A DNA stretch of 49,687 nt from JABWBD01 sp040768665. GTDB lineage: Bacteria > Planctomycetota > Planctomycetia > Pirellulales > Thermoguttaceae. Shown piece after piece: positions 41,101-45,480 of this stretch; the stretch's first letter is position 1; the number at the start of each line of letters is the position of its first letter. The position numbers were made by a program, and so were the translations under genes. The notes beneath the pieces are model-generated. The model was not told the DNA's origin. It saw only the letters and a program-made list of their open reading frames with translations, and searched no databases. Where the stretch lies: contig JAXGMN010000075.1 of NCBI GenBank assembly GCA_040768665.1, positions 1 to 49,687 on the forward strand, in the 5' to 3' direction.

Positions 41101-42760
41101 ACTGTTCGTGCCCGATCGGCCCGGCGTCGCTCCCGCGGAAACGGCGGAATGGTACATCCTGCTTTCCAACGACTTCGATCCGGCGGACGGGATCAATGAT
41201 CGGATCGTCGGGACGGTCAACACCCTGAACCATACCTTCTCGCCGGCGCCTCTGGGCCAGGATTGGTTCGCCCAGTTCGGCGACGAATTTGCCAAGCCGC
41301 TGCTCGGCAACTTCGACCCGCCGACGGCGAAGTCATCCGCTGTGACTCCAAGCGGGACCGCGAATGCCGATACCATCGAGGTCCGTCCCGGTACCGGCGG
41401 AGTGCAGTGGATCGTGACGGTCAACGGAACGCCTTTCGAACTGACCGGCGAGAACGTGAGCTTCGATGCCGGCGGTGGGAACGACACCGTAACGTTCATC
41501 GGCACGACGAATTACGAAGAGGTGACGCTCCAAGGCACCTCTGCCACCTTCACCAGCAACGGGTCGACGCTGTCGCTCTCCGGGGCAGAGTCGATCGTTG
41601 CGATGGGCAAGGGCGGCGGCGACAAAATCACGATCGACGACACGTCCGGCGACGACCTGGTCGAGTTCTTCTCCTGGTGGGGCCGGGCTCGAGGCGATGG
41701 ATTCGCCTATAATTTCCGCGGCTTCAAGACGATGGAAGCCAACGCCGACCTGTATGGAGACGATTCGGACAAGGTGGTGTTGCGCGGCTCTTCGGCAAAC
41801 GACTTCGTGAGGTCTGTGCAGAATGAGCAGTCCCTCGAGAATGTTACGCGATACCTCAGCGGTAGCGGGAGCGTGTGGCACATCGCCAGGGGATTCGACA
41901 CGATCGTGGCGTATGGCCTGGGCGGTCCCGACGTGCTGGTCGTTAACGACACGGACGGCGCGGACCAGTTCGATCTGAGGCCGAACGACACGACGCTGAT
42001 CGCGCCCGACTACACACTCCGCGCTCGCGGCTTCGGCGACACGACCGTGAACCGCGTGAACGACAACGAGGCCGACGATCAGATCAGCGTGGGCGGCTCG
42101 TTGGGCAAAGACGAGTTGAGGGCGAACCCGACGGCTGCCACCATGGTCCGAACCGACTTGGCCGCCGGCGAACGCGGCTGGTACTCGCTGACCGCAAACG
42201 ATTTCCCGTTTGTCAAAGCGTACAGTTCGGGGCAGGGCGACGACGTGGCGTACCTCACGGACGTCAGCCCGACCGACCAGACCGAGCGCGACGACACCTT
42301 CACAGCCGGCCCGGTCATCAGTGTGATGTCCGGCGTGGTGCCGGGCACGGACGTCGAGGACTACCGCATCTGGACGTACATGTTTGCCGAGGTGCATGCC
42401 GAGGCAAGCACCGGCCACGACACGGCCCAACTGAACGGCACGGTCGGGATCGACGCACTATACGCCACCGGCAGCGAAGTGCGGCTCTCCGGCGACAACC
42501 TTGCTGAGAAGTCGTTTGCGAACTATGCAAAGTACTTCGACGAGGTGATTACGTCGGCGGCCGGCGGCGCTGACTCTGCGGTTCTCCTTGACGCTCAGGC
42601 GGAGGCGGTTGATCCGTCGGCGCCGTCGGCGGCGCTCGCGAGCGATCTGGCTCAGGCGCTCTGGCTGAAGCCGTTCGAACAGATCAAGCTGCAGAAGAGC
42701 GGATCGGCCGACGAGTCGGAGATCAATGGCGTGGACGAGGTGTTCGCCTACTGGGAATAA
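23162..42760 (+). CDS. Giant repeat-rich surface protein (6,532 residues) with planctomycete sorting motif
   Basis: One uninterrupted 19.6-kb frame. The ATG at 23162 has GGAG about 8 nt upstream; further upstream codons have no such site. The N-terminus is basic and carries RRLQLEPLEQRQLLAVDAF (35-53), the planctomycete LEPR-type export motif. Residues about 55-4700 are beta-rich repeats with many RTX-like GLxGDD and GGDPxASD turns, probably Ca-binding beta-roll or beta-helix. After these come a PPC-like domain (about 4786-4923, ENEFR...DNDFFRFVAQHTG), an Ig-like domain (about 5233-5343), a DUF4394-like domain (about 5360-5595), an SbsA-type Ig-like segment (about 5610-5735), VCBS/FG-GAP-like turns (about 5750-6010, GDFDGDGLDDL, GDVDQDGIDDL) and a final RTX-like region. 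No dockerin, PEP-CTERM or LPXTG signal is seen at the C-terminus (DEVFAYWE). An adhesin or cell-surface structural role is inferred. Confidence 0.9.
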   Translation: MWTSRLFGKRNKTRRSSARGTQTKPAGLGRHLKERRLQLEPLEQRQLLAVDAFLGANALGVSTLWVFDDAGFIVTPNQIQENDVTISRSGNLIRVSDPNGVFSSGATNTGPGYAEFDTANFDNFHIDLQDGDDTLTFANSFTSDGIDAINIEGGGPSGSDGLFLNGVTGAVAQTVVISPDNSNPDETDIVGYAGLTINARGYELIRYTGADTDDTLTVALGDGNDDARVEDAEQSVGDRVISSSLPVIEYTGLDTFVLDMTLGLDTATFATGALFGALPGNYEVAGTLGDVLTIEGFAGATASGSLNDNIRVTNPAAGLVAVTHVNADSGPLTVTVTTGSVGQVQVLGLGGDDSVTVDVDSATPSDLVSVPILFDGGDGADTLTVSGTPVTAVDEVIYSPGPAVGQGRLEYESAGGTRLMLVEFANLEPVVDLVPAATMTVNGTAADNAINYTQGSLAARGLVTVDAYESIEFSNKTNLILNGLAGSDEINLNNPSTPTGLTGIIVNGGDPTASDTLIVNSRAGTQEFLLIVPTGTGAGSIQDRGFTTDGIDPTYTGIEHLKVVGQEADGDSLGTTNTDDRDVNIVTPAATPDAGRMTGYSTGNVSGVPFAYVPVEYSGFINYVTGFSNVFVAGAEPDLLIVEGTNADDHIELAELFVDAPTPRDFASVVVNDRPPVVYNINSTQTVELRGLEGDDTFDVAFPLETWAGSIRVEGGGPGASDVLNITADTDPGAAETVTITPDAVNPLEQDVTGLQNPIDVAGIELIAFTGTDSNDTLRLTPVADDQMRVDDAVASFVGRVTSTSFPEIHFGSLETFIIAGSSFGSVEATFATRFLDSGTDYQFEGFHEDKLVIEGLDGDADSYLAVNGGANGSVAVTDSSGVTVTNTILGAPAPGQLLFRTLGGDDIVTVDNSAGLIETPIHFEGGVGSDSLHLTGITAVTTAEYTPGATNDSGTIVHSIAGGPTQTVSFTGLEPVLDNVAAGNLIINGTNGDNAINYTAGPGGGIFGANLTGLVSVDAFETYEFSQKTTLTLNGLAGSDTINLNNPSTPTGLTGITVNGGDPTGSDTLIVNGIAGTADSFLYTPTGVGAGTVVNPPGGPALQPTVTFSGTEHLSVVAQSADADIFRITGTTNSDTFELTPGASIDTFTATGFSVGAGAFNFVPVTFSGFRAFIAAPTNFGPVGGSDTLIVNGTSADDVITLLPQTGFPAFPAITVNGSTEITFGSIAGKVDEVILRGLEGNDTFNIAFDATTDAQFRDLTVRVQGGDSDASSDVLNYTGTGGNISIDFQNQVLTEVGFGPVAFTGVERLNVDAANADVVVLGGPDDDQFIVTPDVTAIEVFREGFTPLVRVNNVDEFDVDGLGGVNELTVIATEAANTIDIDDDEVNITGRQFVDYVNIANLNVFGLAGDDTFNVTTSATSPTIFIDGGDPIGETPGDQINVDAGGLGVALEAGPETDEGGILVGDHERISFDHIEGVSIANVACALIIGTNADDDITVIARDASTHPLADGVQDFTTSVNGGLTILWIDVNELYIDALAGDDDIVLRTPAPNDAEWDVDVFIAGGAPSAGPDLSEGDRLVLETPFSDNIIFRPTGSDTAEIEIVEAVNNSLITIGQFTVACPNLAYTSDPGGIELFVYDGEAGDDSLTIDTFWIDGAQVLTPAVQFDAGNIQFQDNAFQNFVSSPLYFEGLGNGGSLTFTDVGRIDTLVYRGTDTDDDFDVDPAGVVLLNTRIPVNTPGIADLVLQGLDGDDTFVLHGQLPFDALYVEGGDPSASDVVVLKAPQEAVDVTIRPNDVELSVTDITGLGSPIMTTGVEDILFEGHGLNDDLTVDLHRGTAVARVENWVLSGTDRVSSNVLPNVLFTRVEDFQLEGGNEPTIATFAIVGLEGAQTYTYDSRSPGDSLIIEGTADADNFTASLDGSGNEQVTAVYAEGPTTVNTLNMDGQDELVLDMLGGNDLVTVDVDGTDVIDTPIVVKGGAGLDDLVITGTPSPNNVDEVVYTVGPLADRGRLLYEDINDVPLMWIEFTELEPVHDYVPANLTVYGNHADNAINYTVGPNSGDNLPPNPGNPLNPGDVETGLISVDAYETIEFGNKLAVNIDGRAGDDKVNVADTSNPGASGALTLAGNDPSASDAVVLNGTTGTDTVEIEITGPHSATVTINSDVTFVYTTEKLIYNGLGGEDNVSILGIAGIADGDNRFVFTPGPARDSGSITGYHDAAATDVPFLPIDLLELGVAGSIEFVGNSVGDNTLVVMGTSGRDIVDVAATTGNITVTTPVGEYVELRNDNIDNLEIETLEGDDQVNLVFPLSVFSSIRVNGGDPSASDLLTIEAGSGRITPSSSEPAETIISNLGAGQPNVVTTGIEDILFDGIGAAADLTVDLGNGMATARVDVSPLSNTDRVVSNVLPTVLFTDVNDFQLEGGNEPTTATFAAVGLEGADTYTFDSKSDGDRLVVEGTEDVDTMTVTLDGSGNLQIDNVYTGGSDTINTIGMDTTDELALYALGGADLITVDVDAPNAPVFVDGGNPIGVIPGDVLVVKQAFAFFAGPEVDEGGFFTLGGTVSYDHIESLVVDTPDNGNGGCTFIIFGTDGDDDITVIARDASTHAGADGVQDFTVSVNGGPELFFIDQPSLAIEALAGDDDIVIRAPAPNNAEWDVELTVIGGAPSAVTGDQGDVLEVETPGDSAAEQVVYTPTGSDTGLMVISSGALHIATITIQNTPFVPPVGCPVVPGNVIGGNGGIETLIYDGESDGETGADTILVNGDGFGVADLFVHRPGAAADAGSVDVSSDGVTLLGISYQNLTVAGNVKVDGLTGDDRLVAQGSGDADILNAAFTASNAISVVLANSFGTHVGLASANVENYRLETFEGDDVINLNTVVNATGEFLVFGGSPGASDLLVLNAPGGTVVNVVVTPNAVDPTQTNVTGFGAPVIAVKGIEDILFDGAGNNDNLTVDLGNGRATARVDNSALSDGDRVVSSVLPTVFFRDVLGFELEGGNEPTTATFAIDLQEASGTYTFDSRSAGDTLIIEGTSDADTFTVSLDGSGREQIAVVYSGGATTVNTINMNAADEIVLDMLGGGDLAVVNVDGTSVVDTPIVVKGGAGSDGLVVHGTPGPAIDEVIYTPGPTADRGRLVYEDASDTARMSIEFEGLEPVYDYIPANLTVLGNNAANAINYDLGPNSGSAGVLNPNGVETGRISVDQFETIEFGNKINVLIDGRAGSDEVNSSDPSNPGASGQLTIAADDPTASDLVVLNGTIGADTVNIEILSEHSATVTINGAVTNVNTTEGLVFNGLGGDDNLTIQGILGGDNRFIFTPGANLDSGLVEGYDEFFGPAFVPVEFVNLGQFGTLTFDGNSGFGANTLAIKGTDADDLVDVAANGDITLTSLTGTHVTMSSILIDNLVLETFDGDDTITIAGPVTAYDTVAVDGGSPGASDVLNYTGGGGAVTVDLEARTVSEGAPVAYSGIETINLDAGAVSPTVVATSGDDNLTVTVLGANSGHIEHGPAVQKLGELLQDPQPPLINYFNTGGNALNVDLAGGEDTLNVFGNALPQAIEVDGVAGAVSIDDNADLSNDGVVAYTNAESLGVFGLEGSDTFTVTAGDIPIFVDGGDPIGVVPGDTLIVTNAFAFFAGPESDEGGFYTLGATVSFDHIESLVVDPGDDACPFVILGTDGDDDITVIARDDSTHAGTDGVQDFTVSVNSSPEILFINQPVLAIEALAGDDDIVIRAPAPNNAAWDVNVTVVGGAPSAVTGDQGDVLEVETPGASAAEQVVYTPTGSDTGVMVISSGALHIATITIQNTPFVPANPECPTLPEPIIGGNGGIETLIYDGESDGETGADTLVVRGDGFGVADLFRHRPGAAADAGSVDVSSDGVTLLGISYQNLTVAGSVRVDGLTGDDRLVAQGTADADVLTASFTASNAISIALANSLGPHVPLASANVENYRLETFEGDDVVNLSGIVNATGEFLLFGGSPGASDLLVLLAPSVASVSTTITPNTADPTQTDITDYGAPVIAVKGFEEILFDGAGTGASGDNLTVDLGNGRASARVANSALSDGDRLVSDVLPIVLFRDVAAFELEGGNEPTTATFAVDLQEAVTYTFDSRSAGDTLVVEGTSDADTFTVSLDGTGREQIAAVYSGGATTINTINMNAADEIVLLTLGGDDDAVVTVNGTALIDTLITFDGGTGSDLLTVTGTSTTNVATVTYTPGPQIHSGRLVYNNNAMIIDFLNLEPVVDLVVATTLTVNGTNADNAINYIESPNNAAWDLVSVDGFETIEFANKDHLVIDGLAGDDVVNLNNSGTAAVGLLDITVDGSDPTASDLVIINGTTANNAITVDLLTNDGARITGAQPVPVIVDTAEHLTINGRGGADSLTVVTPAGVHVVYVADDGPMADTGEIEVRQSLALGGQTLLPMNFLGLGTGGSLTLADVSGTRVDAATISSRDAANASDVFAVSGVTGTVVLDEISGGATNAQMVVINTPGVLNLALHALVGDDVFNVAGNHPFANVLVNGGDPSGSDVLNFLGAGDDIVVDLAARTVTEDAFGPVEFIGIERTNIAAAGAALTVNATAEDDEITYRPTGPQAGQFQNAGDNTLFTFTAVAGAFTINGLTEDADHVIVEGTNSHDVIYVDSPARTVTVENVSGVDLKPVVLGATVEAVTVKARLGNDTILVVPAAGLAPAPLNNLRVNVDGGGPSASDALVIAADVSGTPLDNATHFVVINHSRREDEGVVRIFRDTPGIGNDPTQLPDISFVDVEIVSPLLAGVDPVTGEPNLLILGPDLYEQNEFRTTAAYIGSGSALNVTNLAIFPNATEHPFVPADNDFFRFVAQHTGTLDFQVYFQQFSSELLPAGGNLNIAVYDAQGDFIADSSPALNDDERVRIPVVAGQTYYLRVYGETTNLLQNTAVNGYDMTIVNTAPPVPYDLEVRDIIAMSTIDSAVNTATTFSGSPAPLYANQPQQALSTQNDFYNGKYIYFLSGPNAGLRAEIVDYIGATQSFVVTAGTLAAAPTLGDSFLVESYDTGRSQLDDITRDETPLIYIRLDDGIFLHDLPGNPVNDTPPDRVIPIPFVSDQTRDAVDVLAALEEPGYRIAIFDEGTPQQPNALPQVPIGFARMVAEGVYVFDFGSDAINPADPNGPTIAFPLTDGSHFLSAKVQILDPNINLDTDAVAPGIQSPTGFGARSVSMELVVDTIIPPVSFGNPNVEGDGLAPDSDTGVSPPNPDTINDRVTSDVTPTFWGRAEADTVVRLYADVNGDGLLQIATDVFIGQTTAIPLDGTNQFPNGYWEIESIVNLNREDLFPFDGLRTIFVTAEDVAGNVNDDDAAADVLEIFIDTQGPVIEGVFICDSDMVGLGAGNTLLRFNSGTPDMITATLPITGLNPGDVVVGIDVRPANGLLYGVVNGVAPNPDRVVTINPQTGVITSSQALSMPQVLAGTSFGVDFNPVADRLRIVSDTDQNLRVNVATGAVTVDPALNPGNPNVVAAAYTNIVTTGTTTLYTIDTNTDTLNIQFPANAGTQVVVGALGVNATNVAGFDIADGTGIAFASLTVGGTNSLYRINLATGAASAIDTIGGGSTAVGGLTALPAFDLFNPKPTEGPTPLVWCLKIPVTDLPVRLPPDFLYDALKQEVAEDPGRYLLVGDNVGPIAIREVVVTQFIGSDNVAHANIELFFFEPLPDDRYTLTVSGLMDPVGNLLDGESNAVEPQETPAFPTGDGVAGGDFVARFTVDSRPEIGVWAAGSVYVDINQNWIFDPDVEHQFPDNTNRDLVFKMGFTSDDVFAGKFTGPGPDGIFGTADDRAAAAGNALADGFDRLGAYGRVSGQFRWLIDTDNDGVADLNISSIDAQGVVGPGIIDPAAINGRPVAGNFDGFTQNGDEVGVFDGTRWWLDTNHDYKVDTSVVSPLNAGHPFVGDFDGDGLDDLATWADDQFWFDLAFNGFGVYTAGDHDAIINFGFIGIRERPATGDVDQDGIDDLALFVPDRPGVAPAETAEWYILLSNDFDPADGINDRIVGTVNTLNHTFSPAPLGQDWFAQFGDEFAKPLLGNFDPPTAKSSAVTPSGTANADTIEVRPGTGGVQWIVTVNGTPFELTGENVSFDAGGGNDTVTFIGTTNYEEVTLQGTSATFTSNGSTLSLSGAESIVAMGKGGGDKITIDDTSGDDLVEFFSWWGRARGDGFAYNFRGFKTMEANADLYGDDSDKVVLRGSSANDFVRSVQNEQSLENVTRYLSGSGSVWHIARGFDTIVAYGLGGPDVLVVNDTDGADQFDLRPNDTTLIAPDYTLRARGFGDTTVNRVNDNEADDQISVGGSLGKDELRANPTAATMVRTDLAAGERGWYSLTANDFPFVKAYSSGQGDDVAYLTDVSPTDQTERDDTFTAGPVISVMSGVVPGTDVEDYRIWTYMFAEVHAEASTGHDTAQLNGTVGIDALYATGSEVRLSGDNLAEKSFANYAKYFDEVITSAAGGADSAVLLDAQAEAVDPSAPSAALASDLAQALWLKPFEQIKLQKSGSADESEINGVDEVFAYWE
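24602..24732 (+). repeat. Near-identical direct repeat, first copy (partner 26261-26391)
   Basis: Both copies share long runs that include synonymous positions, e.g. ATCAACCTCAACAATCCCAG and ACACCCACGGGCCTGACGGG. They are 1,659 bp apart and in the same frame of the giant gene, so recent duplication or gene conversion is likely. Confidence 0.8.
26261..26391 (+). repeat. Near-identical direct repeat, second copy (partner 24602-24732)
   Basis: See the partner entry. The copy encodes LNGLAGSDTINLNNP and TGLTGITVNGGDP, which differ from the first copy by a few residues only. Confidence 0.8.
30730..32420 (+). repeat. Long direct repeat within the giant gene, copy 1 (partner 33989-35680)
   Basis: A roughly 1.7-kb block begins FVDGGNPIGV and ends NMNAADEIVL. 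It aligns with 33989-35680 at an offset of 3,249-3,259 bp with only small indels. Conservation is highest at 31160-31340 against 34409-34589, where most synonymous sites also match. A more diverged third copy of its first part begins near 27440. Confidence 0.85.
33989..35680 (+). repeat. Long direct repeat within the giant gene, copy 2 (partner 30730-32420)
   Basis: It carries the same succession of segments as copy 1: FVDGGDPIGV, FDHIESLVVD, DGDDDITVIARD, GDQGDVLEVETPG, NGGIETLIYDGESDGE, SYQNLTVAG, NVENYRLETFEGDD and GNEPTTATFA. Confidence 0.85.
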
Positions 42761-42776
42761 GGGCAAACACGCAAGG

Positions 42777-42807
42777 GAAGCGGCGGCCGGGCATGGCCCG
42801 CCGCTTC
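42777..42807 (+). terminator. Hairpin terminator after the giant gene
   Basis: GAAGCGGCGG (42777-42786) pairs with CCGCCGCTTC (42798-42807). It is flanked by a second complementary pair, AGGGCAA before and TTGCCCT after. It lies 16 nt after the stop, between convergent genes, and may act in both directions. The T-run is weak (CTTTCG). Confidence 0.65.
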
Positions 42808-42826
42808 TCTTGCCCTCTTTCGCGCT

Positions 42827-43303
42827 TTACGGCGCCATGGCGGCAAGGGGCTCTTGTTCCTCGTCGGCCGTGGTTTCCGGTTTCATTCCCTTCCGGTCCT
42901 CTACCCTGGCGAGCATCGCATTGAAATCGTCGGCCAGCTCGTTCCAGAAATCGCCGTCGCGGAAATGGATCGGCTGAACTTCTTCGCCTCGGCCCAAGGC
43001 ACGCATGCTTCGGCGCAGACGCAGCAGCGGACCGGCAAATCGATTGCTGAGACGGACGATGTCGACGATTACCAGCGGCAGCAGTACGAGAGAGGCGATC
43101 AGGGCCGGGCCGTAATGAAACCACATGTCGTCGAAGTGCGTGTAGAACATCCTGGCCGGCCCGGTCAGGATCCGCCAGCACAAGAGCATCAGGGTGATCG
43201 TGACGAGACAGACAGCCCAGTAAAGAATCACTCGCAGTGCCAGCGCGCCCTGGACCTTGGCATCGACGAACAACTGCTTTCGCGTCTGCTTCTTATTCGA
43301 CAT
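42827..43303 (-). CDS. Small inner-membrane protein with two TM helices and a HAMP-like segment
   Basis: A 158-residue protein. Transmembrane helices lie at about 22-46 (ALRVILYWAVCLVTITLML) and 65-84 (GPALIASLVLLPLVIVDIV). A HAMP-like linker follows at about 85-135 (SNRFAGPLLRLRRSMRALGR, then DGDFWNELADDFNAMLARV). The C-terminus is acidic and no output domain follows. HAMP linkers normally relay signals to a kinase or methyl-accepting domain, so a stand-alone one must work through a partner or serve another purpose. The start at 43303 has GGAGGG 6 nt upstream. It is convergent with the giant gene. Confidence 0.75.
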   Translation of the reverse strand: MSNKKQTRKQLFVDAKVQGALALRVILYWAVCLVTITLMLLCWRILTGPARMFYTHFDDMWFHYGPALIASLVLLPLVIVDIVRLSNRFAGPLLRLRRSMRALGRGEEVQPIHFRDGDFWNELADDFNAMLARVEDRKGMKPETTADEEQEPLAAMAP

Positions 43304-43632
43304 TGCTTTCCCTCCGAACCTGTCCCCTTCTTCATCTGGTCGACTACAGGAAATGTAGCTTACGCTGGCCGTGCCCGGCGGCGCAACACTCCCCTAAGAA
43401 CCGCTGGACAACGGCCCCACCGGGCTGTTCTTACAGCGAACTGCTATAGAAACTGCGGAAAGTGACGGTTATACGGGCGCAGTCGATCGCACGGTGGATC
43501 GGCTAAGCATCGCTTGAGGGATAGTCGTCGTTTCTGACTGTAGGACGGATTGGTAATCCGTCCCTGAAGTGCGGACGGATTGCCACTCCGTCGTACCGCC
43601 GATGCGACGCCCGGTTATCCCCGGCCGGAAAG
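43304..43632. other. Intergenic region with paired hairpins
   Basis: About 330 bp. Apart from the repeat at 43543-43592 I see nothing with coding or RNA-gene character. The thioesterase stop lies at 43633, so the hairpins sit just downstream of its 3' end and could terminate its transcript. Confidence 0.45.
43543..43592. repeat. Tandem pair of GACGGATT-type hairpins
   Basis: GGACGGATT/AATCCGTCC (43543-43551 and 43555-43563) is a perfect 9-bp stem with loop GGT. A second, similar unit, GACGGA/TCCGTC (43574-43592), follows 10 nt later. It resembles dispersed extragenic palindromes and is comparable in style to the inner hairpins at 21904-21940. Confidence 0.65.
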
Positions 43633-44052
43633 TCAGCGGTCTAGCCCCGAAGAGCCCTGAATCGGCACGGGACGGCGCCGGCCCTCGGTGAGATCGACGG
43701 CCACGTAGGTGACCTCCGCCTTGGTGAGTTCGACGGGCTGGCCTTTCCGGTCTGCCTCGACGGTAACGCCCATCGTGATGGACGTCTCGCCGACCCGAAC
43801 GATCCGTGTCCAAAAACTGACAATGTCGCCAACGAAGACGGGCCGGTGAAATTCGATGCCGTTCATCGCCACCGTCACGATCGGCTGGTCCGGCCAGCCG
43901 GCACACCGGATCTCGTGCTCGGCACCCACGGCTCCGGCCTGATCGATGTAGCTGAGGACCACGCCACCGAAGATGGTGCCGTAAGGATTGGTATCGCGCG
44001 GCATCATCACGGCCTTCAATGCCAGGTAGCGCTCGCCCGTGCAATCGGTCAT
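43633..44052 (-). CDS. Hot-dog fold acyl-CoA thioesterase (YciA/BFIT-like)
   Basis: A 139-residue cytoplasmic enzyme that hydrolyses acyl-CoA to free acid and CoA. The family motif MMPRDTNPYGTIFGGVVLSY (16-35) continues into IDQAGAV at the hot-dog helix. VTVAMNGIEFHRPVFVGDIV and TSITMGVTVEA are typical strands of the fold. Length agrees with single-domain family members. The start at 44052 has AGGAAAGAG close upstream. It lies 24 nt from the stop of the zinc-ribbon protein and may share its transcript, without an obvious functional link. Confidence 0.9.
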   Translation of the reverse strand: MTDCTGERYLALKAVMMPRDTNPYGTIFGGVVLSYIDQAGAVGAEHEIRCAGWPDQPIVTVAMNGIEFHRPVFVGDIVSFWTRIVRVGETSITMGVTVEADRKGQPVELTKAEVTYVAVDLTEGRRRPVPIQGSSGLDR

Positions 44053-44076
44053 TCTCTTTCCTGGTTAATCAGCGAA

Positions 44077-45333
44077 TCAACGGGCCGGCAGATGGAGATT
44101 CCAGCCCGCAGCTTCCGGATAATCCGATAGGATCCACGACTTGCTCACGGCGCCTCGGCTGACCGTTGCGCCGTACTCACCCGCAGGTGGACCGCCCGCC
44201 CCGAAATCAAGGGCGATAGCGGCCTCACCTCGCGAATCGGTGAGGGCCGTTTTCAGCGAAATCGGCTTGGCGTTTTCGCCAGTTCGACGCCATAACTCGA
44301 CCTTGGCTCCCTCGACTGGCGGCCCTTGCGCATCGCCCTCCTGGATCACGAAAAGAGAATGCACGACGGAAGCTTCGGGTTCGGGCGGCGGGAGGACCGA
44401 CTGCGGCTTGTCACCGGCAGCCGATGGCTCTTTGGCGTCGGCATCCGGCGCCTTCTCGGAAGCGGTGTCGGCCGGCATCGGGATCGTGGGTGGAGCCTTT
44501 TGCGGAGGAGTCTTCGGGGCGGGGTTGATGGTCGGCTCAACCGGCTTCGGTGAAGGCGGCGGAACCGGCGCCGGCGGAGGCTGTGCCGGCGCTGGCGGTG
44601 GGCTCGTCGGCTGCGGTGCATGCGTGCGCGGCGCAATGGCCGGATCAGCAGCAGGGGAGGGCGCCGCCGCGACCTGCTGAGGAGATGCCGCAGCAAAGCT
44701 CTCCGACCAAGGCTCCGCCTGGATTGCATCGTCGCCGCGGAGCCCGGGGATAATCGTTGCTACCAGCCCGTACCGAGGCGTGAACGACTCGATGACGGTG
44801 AGAACGCCAATGGGGATAAGAAACATCAGGCATCCGAATAGGAAGGGTGCCAGCCAGCTCCGCGTGTCTTCGTCCGCGGCTTTTTCTTGCTTTTGGGCAA
44901 CGAATGCAAGGTATTGCTCGATCGCGTAGGCCAGTCCCGCCGCGAATGCAACGACCAGGATGACTTCGCAGACCACCAGCATGCCGCCAAATCCCAGCAC
45001 GGGCTTCGCCAGACTGAGCAGCAGTGCGGCTGCCACACCCGCGCAAACGCCCCAGATGGCGGAGCCACGCGACCCGGCAAAGTGCTGCTGCAGGTAGTAG
45101 GCGAAGCTATTCGGATCAGGTCCCTTCTTGGCTGCTGCAGGCGCCGCCTCGGCGGTCTCGTTTTTCTGCGCTGCATCGGATGCCGAACCCGGCGGCCCAG
45201 GCGTCTTCTGGCTCACGGTGACTGCCATCCGGGCGCGGCACTTGGGGCACTCCGCTTTCGTATCCATGGGTGGAATCCGAAACTCGGTTGAACACCTCGG
45301 ACATCGGAGCTTGAGCATGCTCGTGGGGCTCAT
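44077..45333 (-). CDS. Zinc-ribbon, membrane-anchored proline-rich protein of unknown function
   Basis: A 418-residue protein. An N-terminal zinc ribbon is formed by Cys11, Cys14, Cys29 and Cys32 (LRCPRCSTEF, ECPKCRARM). Three hydrophobic helices lie at about 90-109, 113-136 and 160-181. A long Pro/Ala-rich linker spans about 220-335. The C-terminal segment of about 80 residues (VHSLFVIQEGDAQG, VEGAKVELWRR, DSRGEAAIALD) looks like a carboxypeptidase-regulatory or Ig-like beta domain. The start at 45333 is chosen because the ribbon begins there; GGAGG lies about 14 nt upstream, and an ATG at 45318 is also possible. I do not recognise a named family. Confidence 0.75.
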   Translation of the reverse strand: MSPTSMLKLRCPRCSTEFRIPPMDTKAECPKCRARMAVTVSQKTPGPPGSASDAAQKNETAEAAPAAAKKGPDPNSFAYYLQQHFAGSRGSAIWGVCAGVAAALLLSLAKPVLGFGGMLVVCEVILVVAFAAGLAYAIEQYLAFVAQKQEKAADEDTRSWLAPFLFGCLMFLIPIGVLTVIESFTPRYGLVATIIPGLRGDDAIQAEPWSESFAAASPQQVAAAPSPAADPAIAPRTHAPQPTSPPPAPAQPPPAPVPPPSPKPVEPTINPAPKTPPQKAPPTIPMPADTASEKAPDADAKEPSAAGDKPQSVLPPPEPEASVVHSLFVIQEGDAQGPPVEGAKVELWRRTGENAKPISLKTALTDSRGEAAIALDFGAGGPPAGEYGATVSRGAVSKSWILSDYPEAAGWNLHLPAR

Positions 45334-45480
45334 CGTCGGATCGGACCCTCCTCGACAAGGCAATCGTTGATCTTTCGATCCCTGGCAGTATAACCGGGAC
45401 GGGAACCGCTTTGCTACCCGGGCCGCCCGCCTATTTCCACCCCGTAGACAATTCGCGCCGCATCGCTCAGGATAGGAACC

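Noticed and set aside
23530..42700. Possible CRISPR or satellite array because of regular GGCGACGAC motifs
   Set aside because: The motifs encode GDD turns in frame, the spacing is irregular, and no constant repeat/spacer alternation is present.
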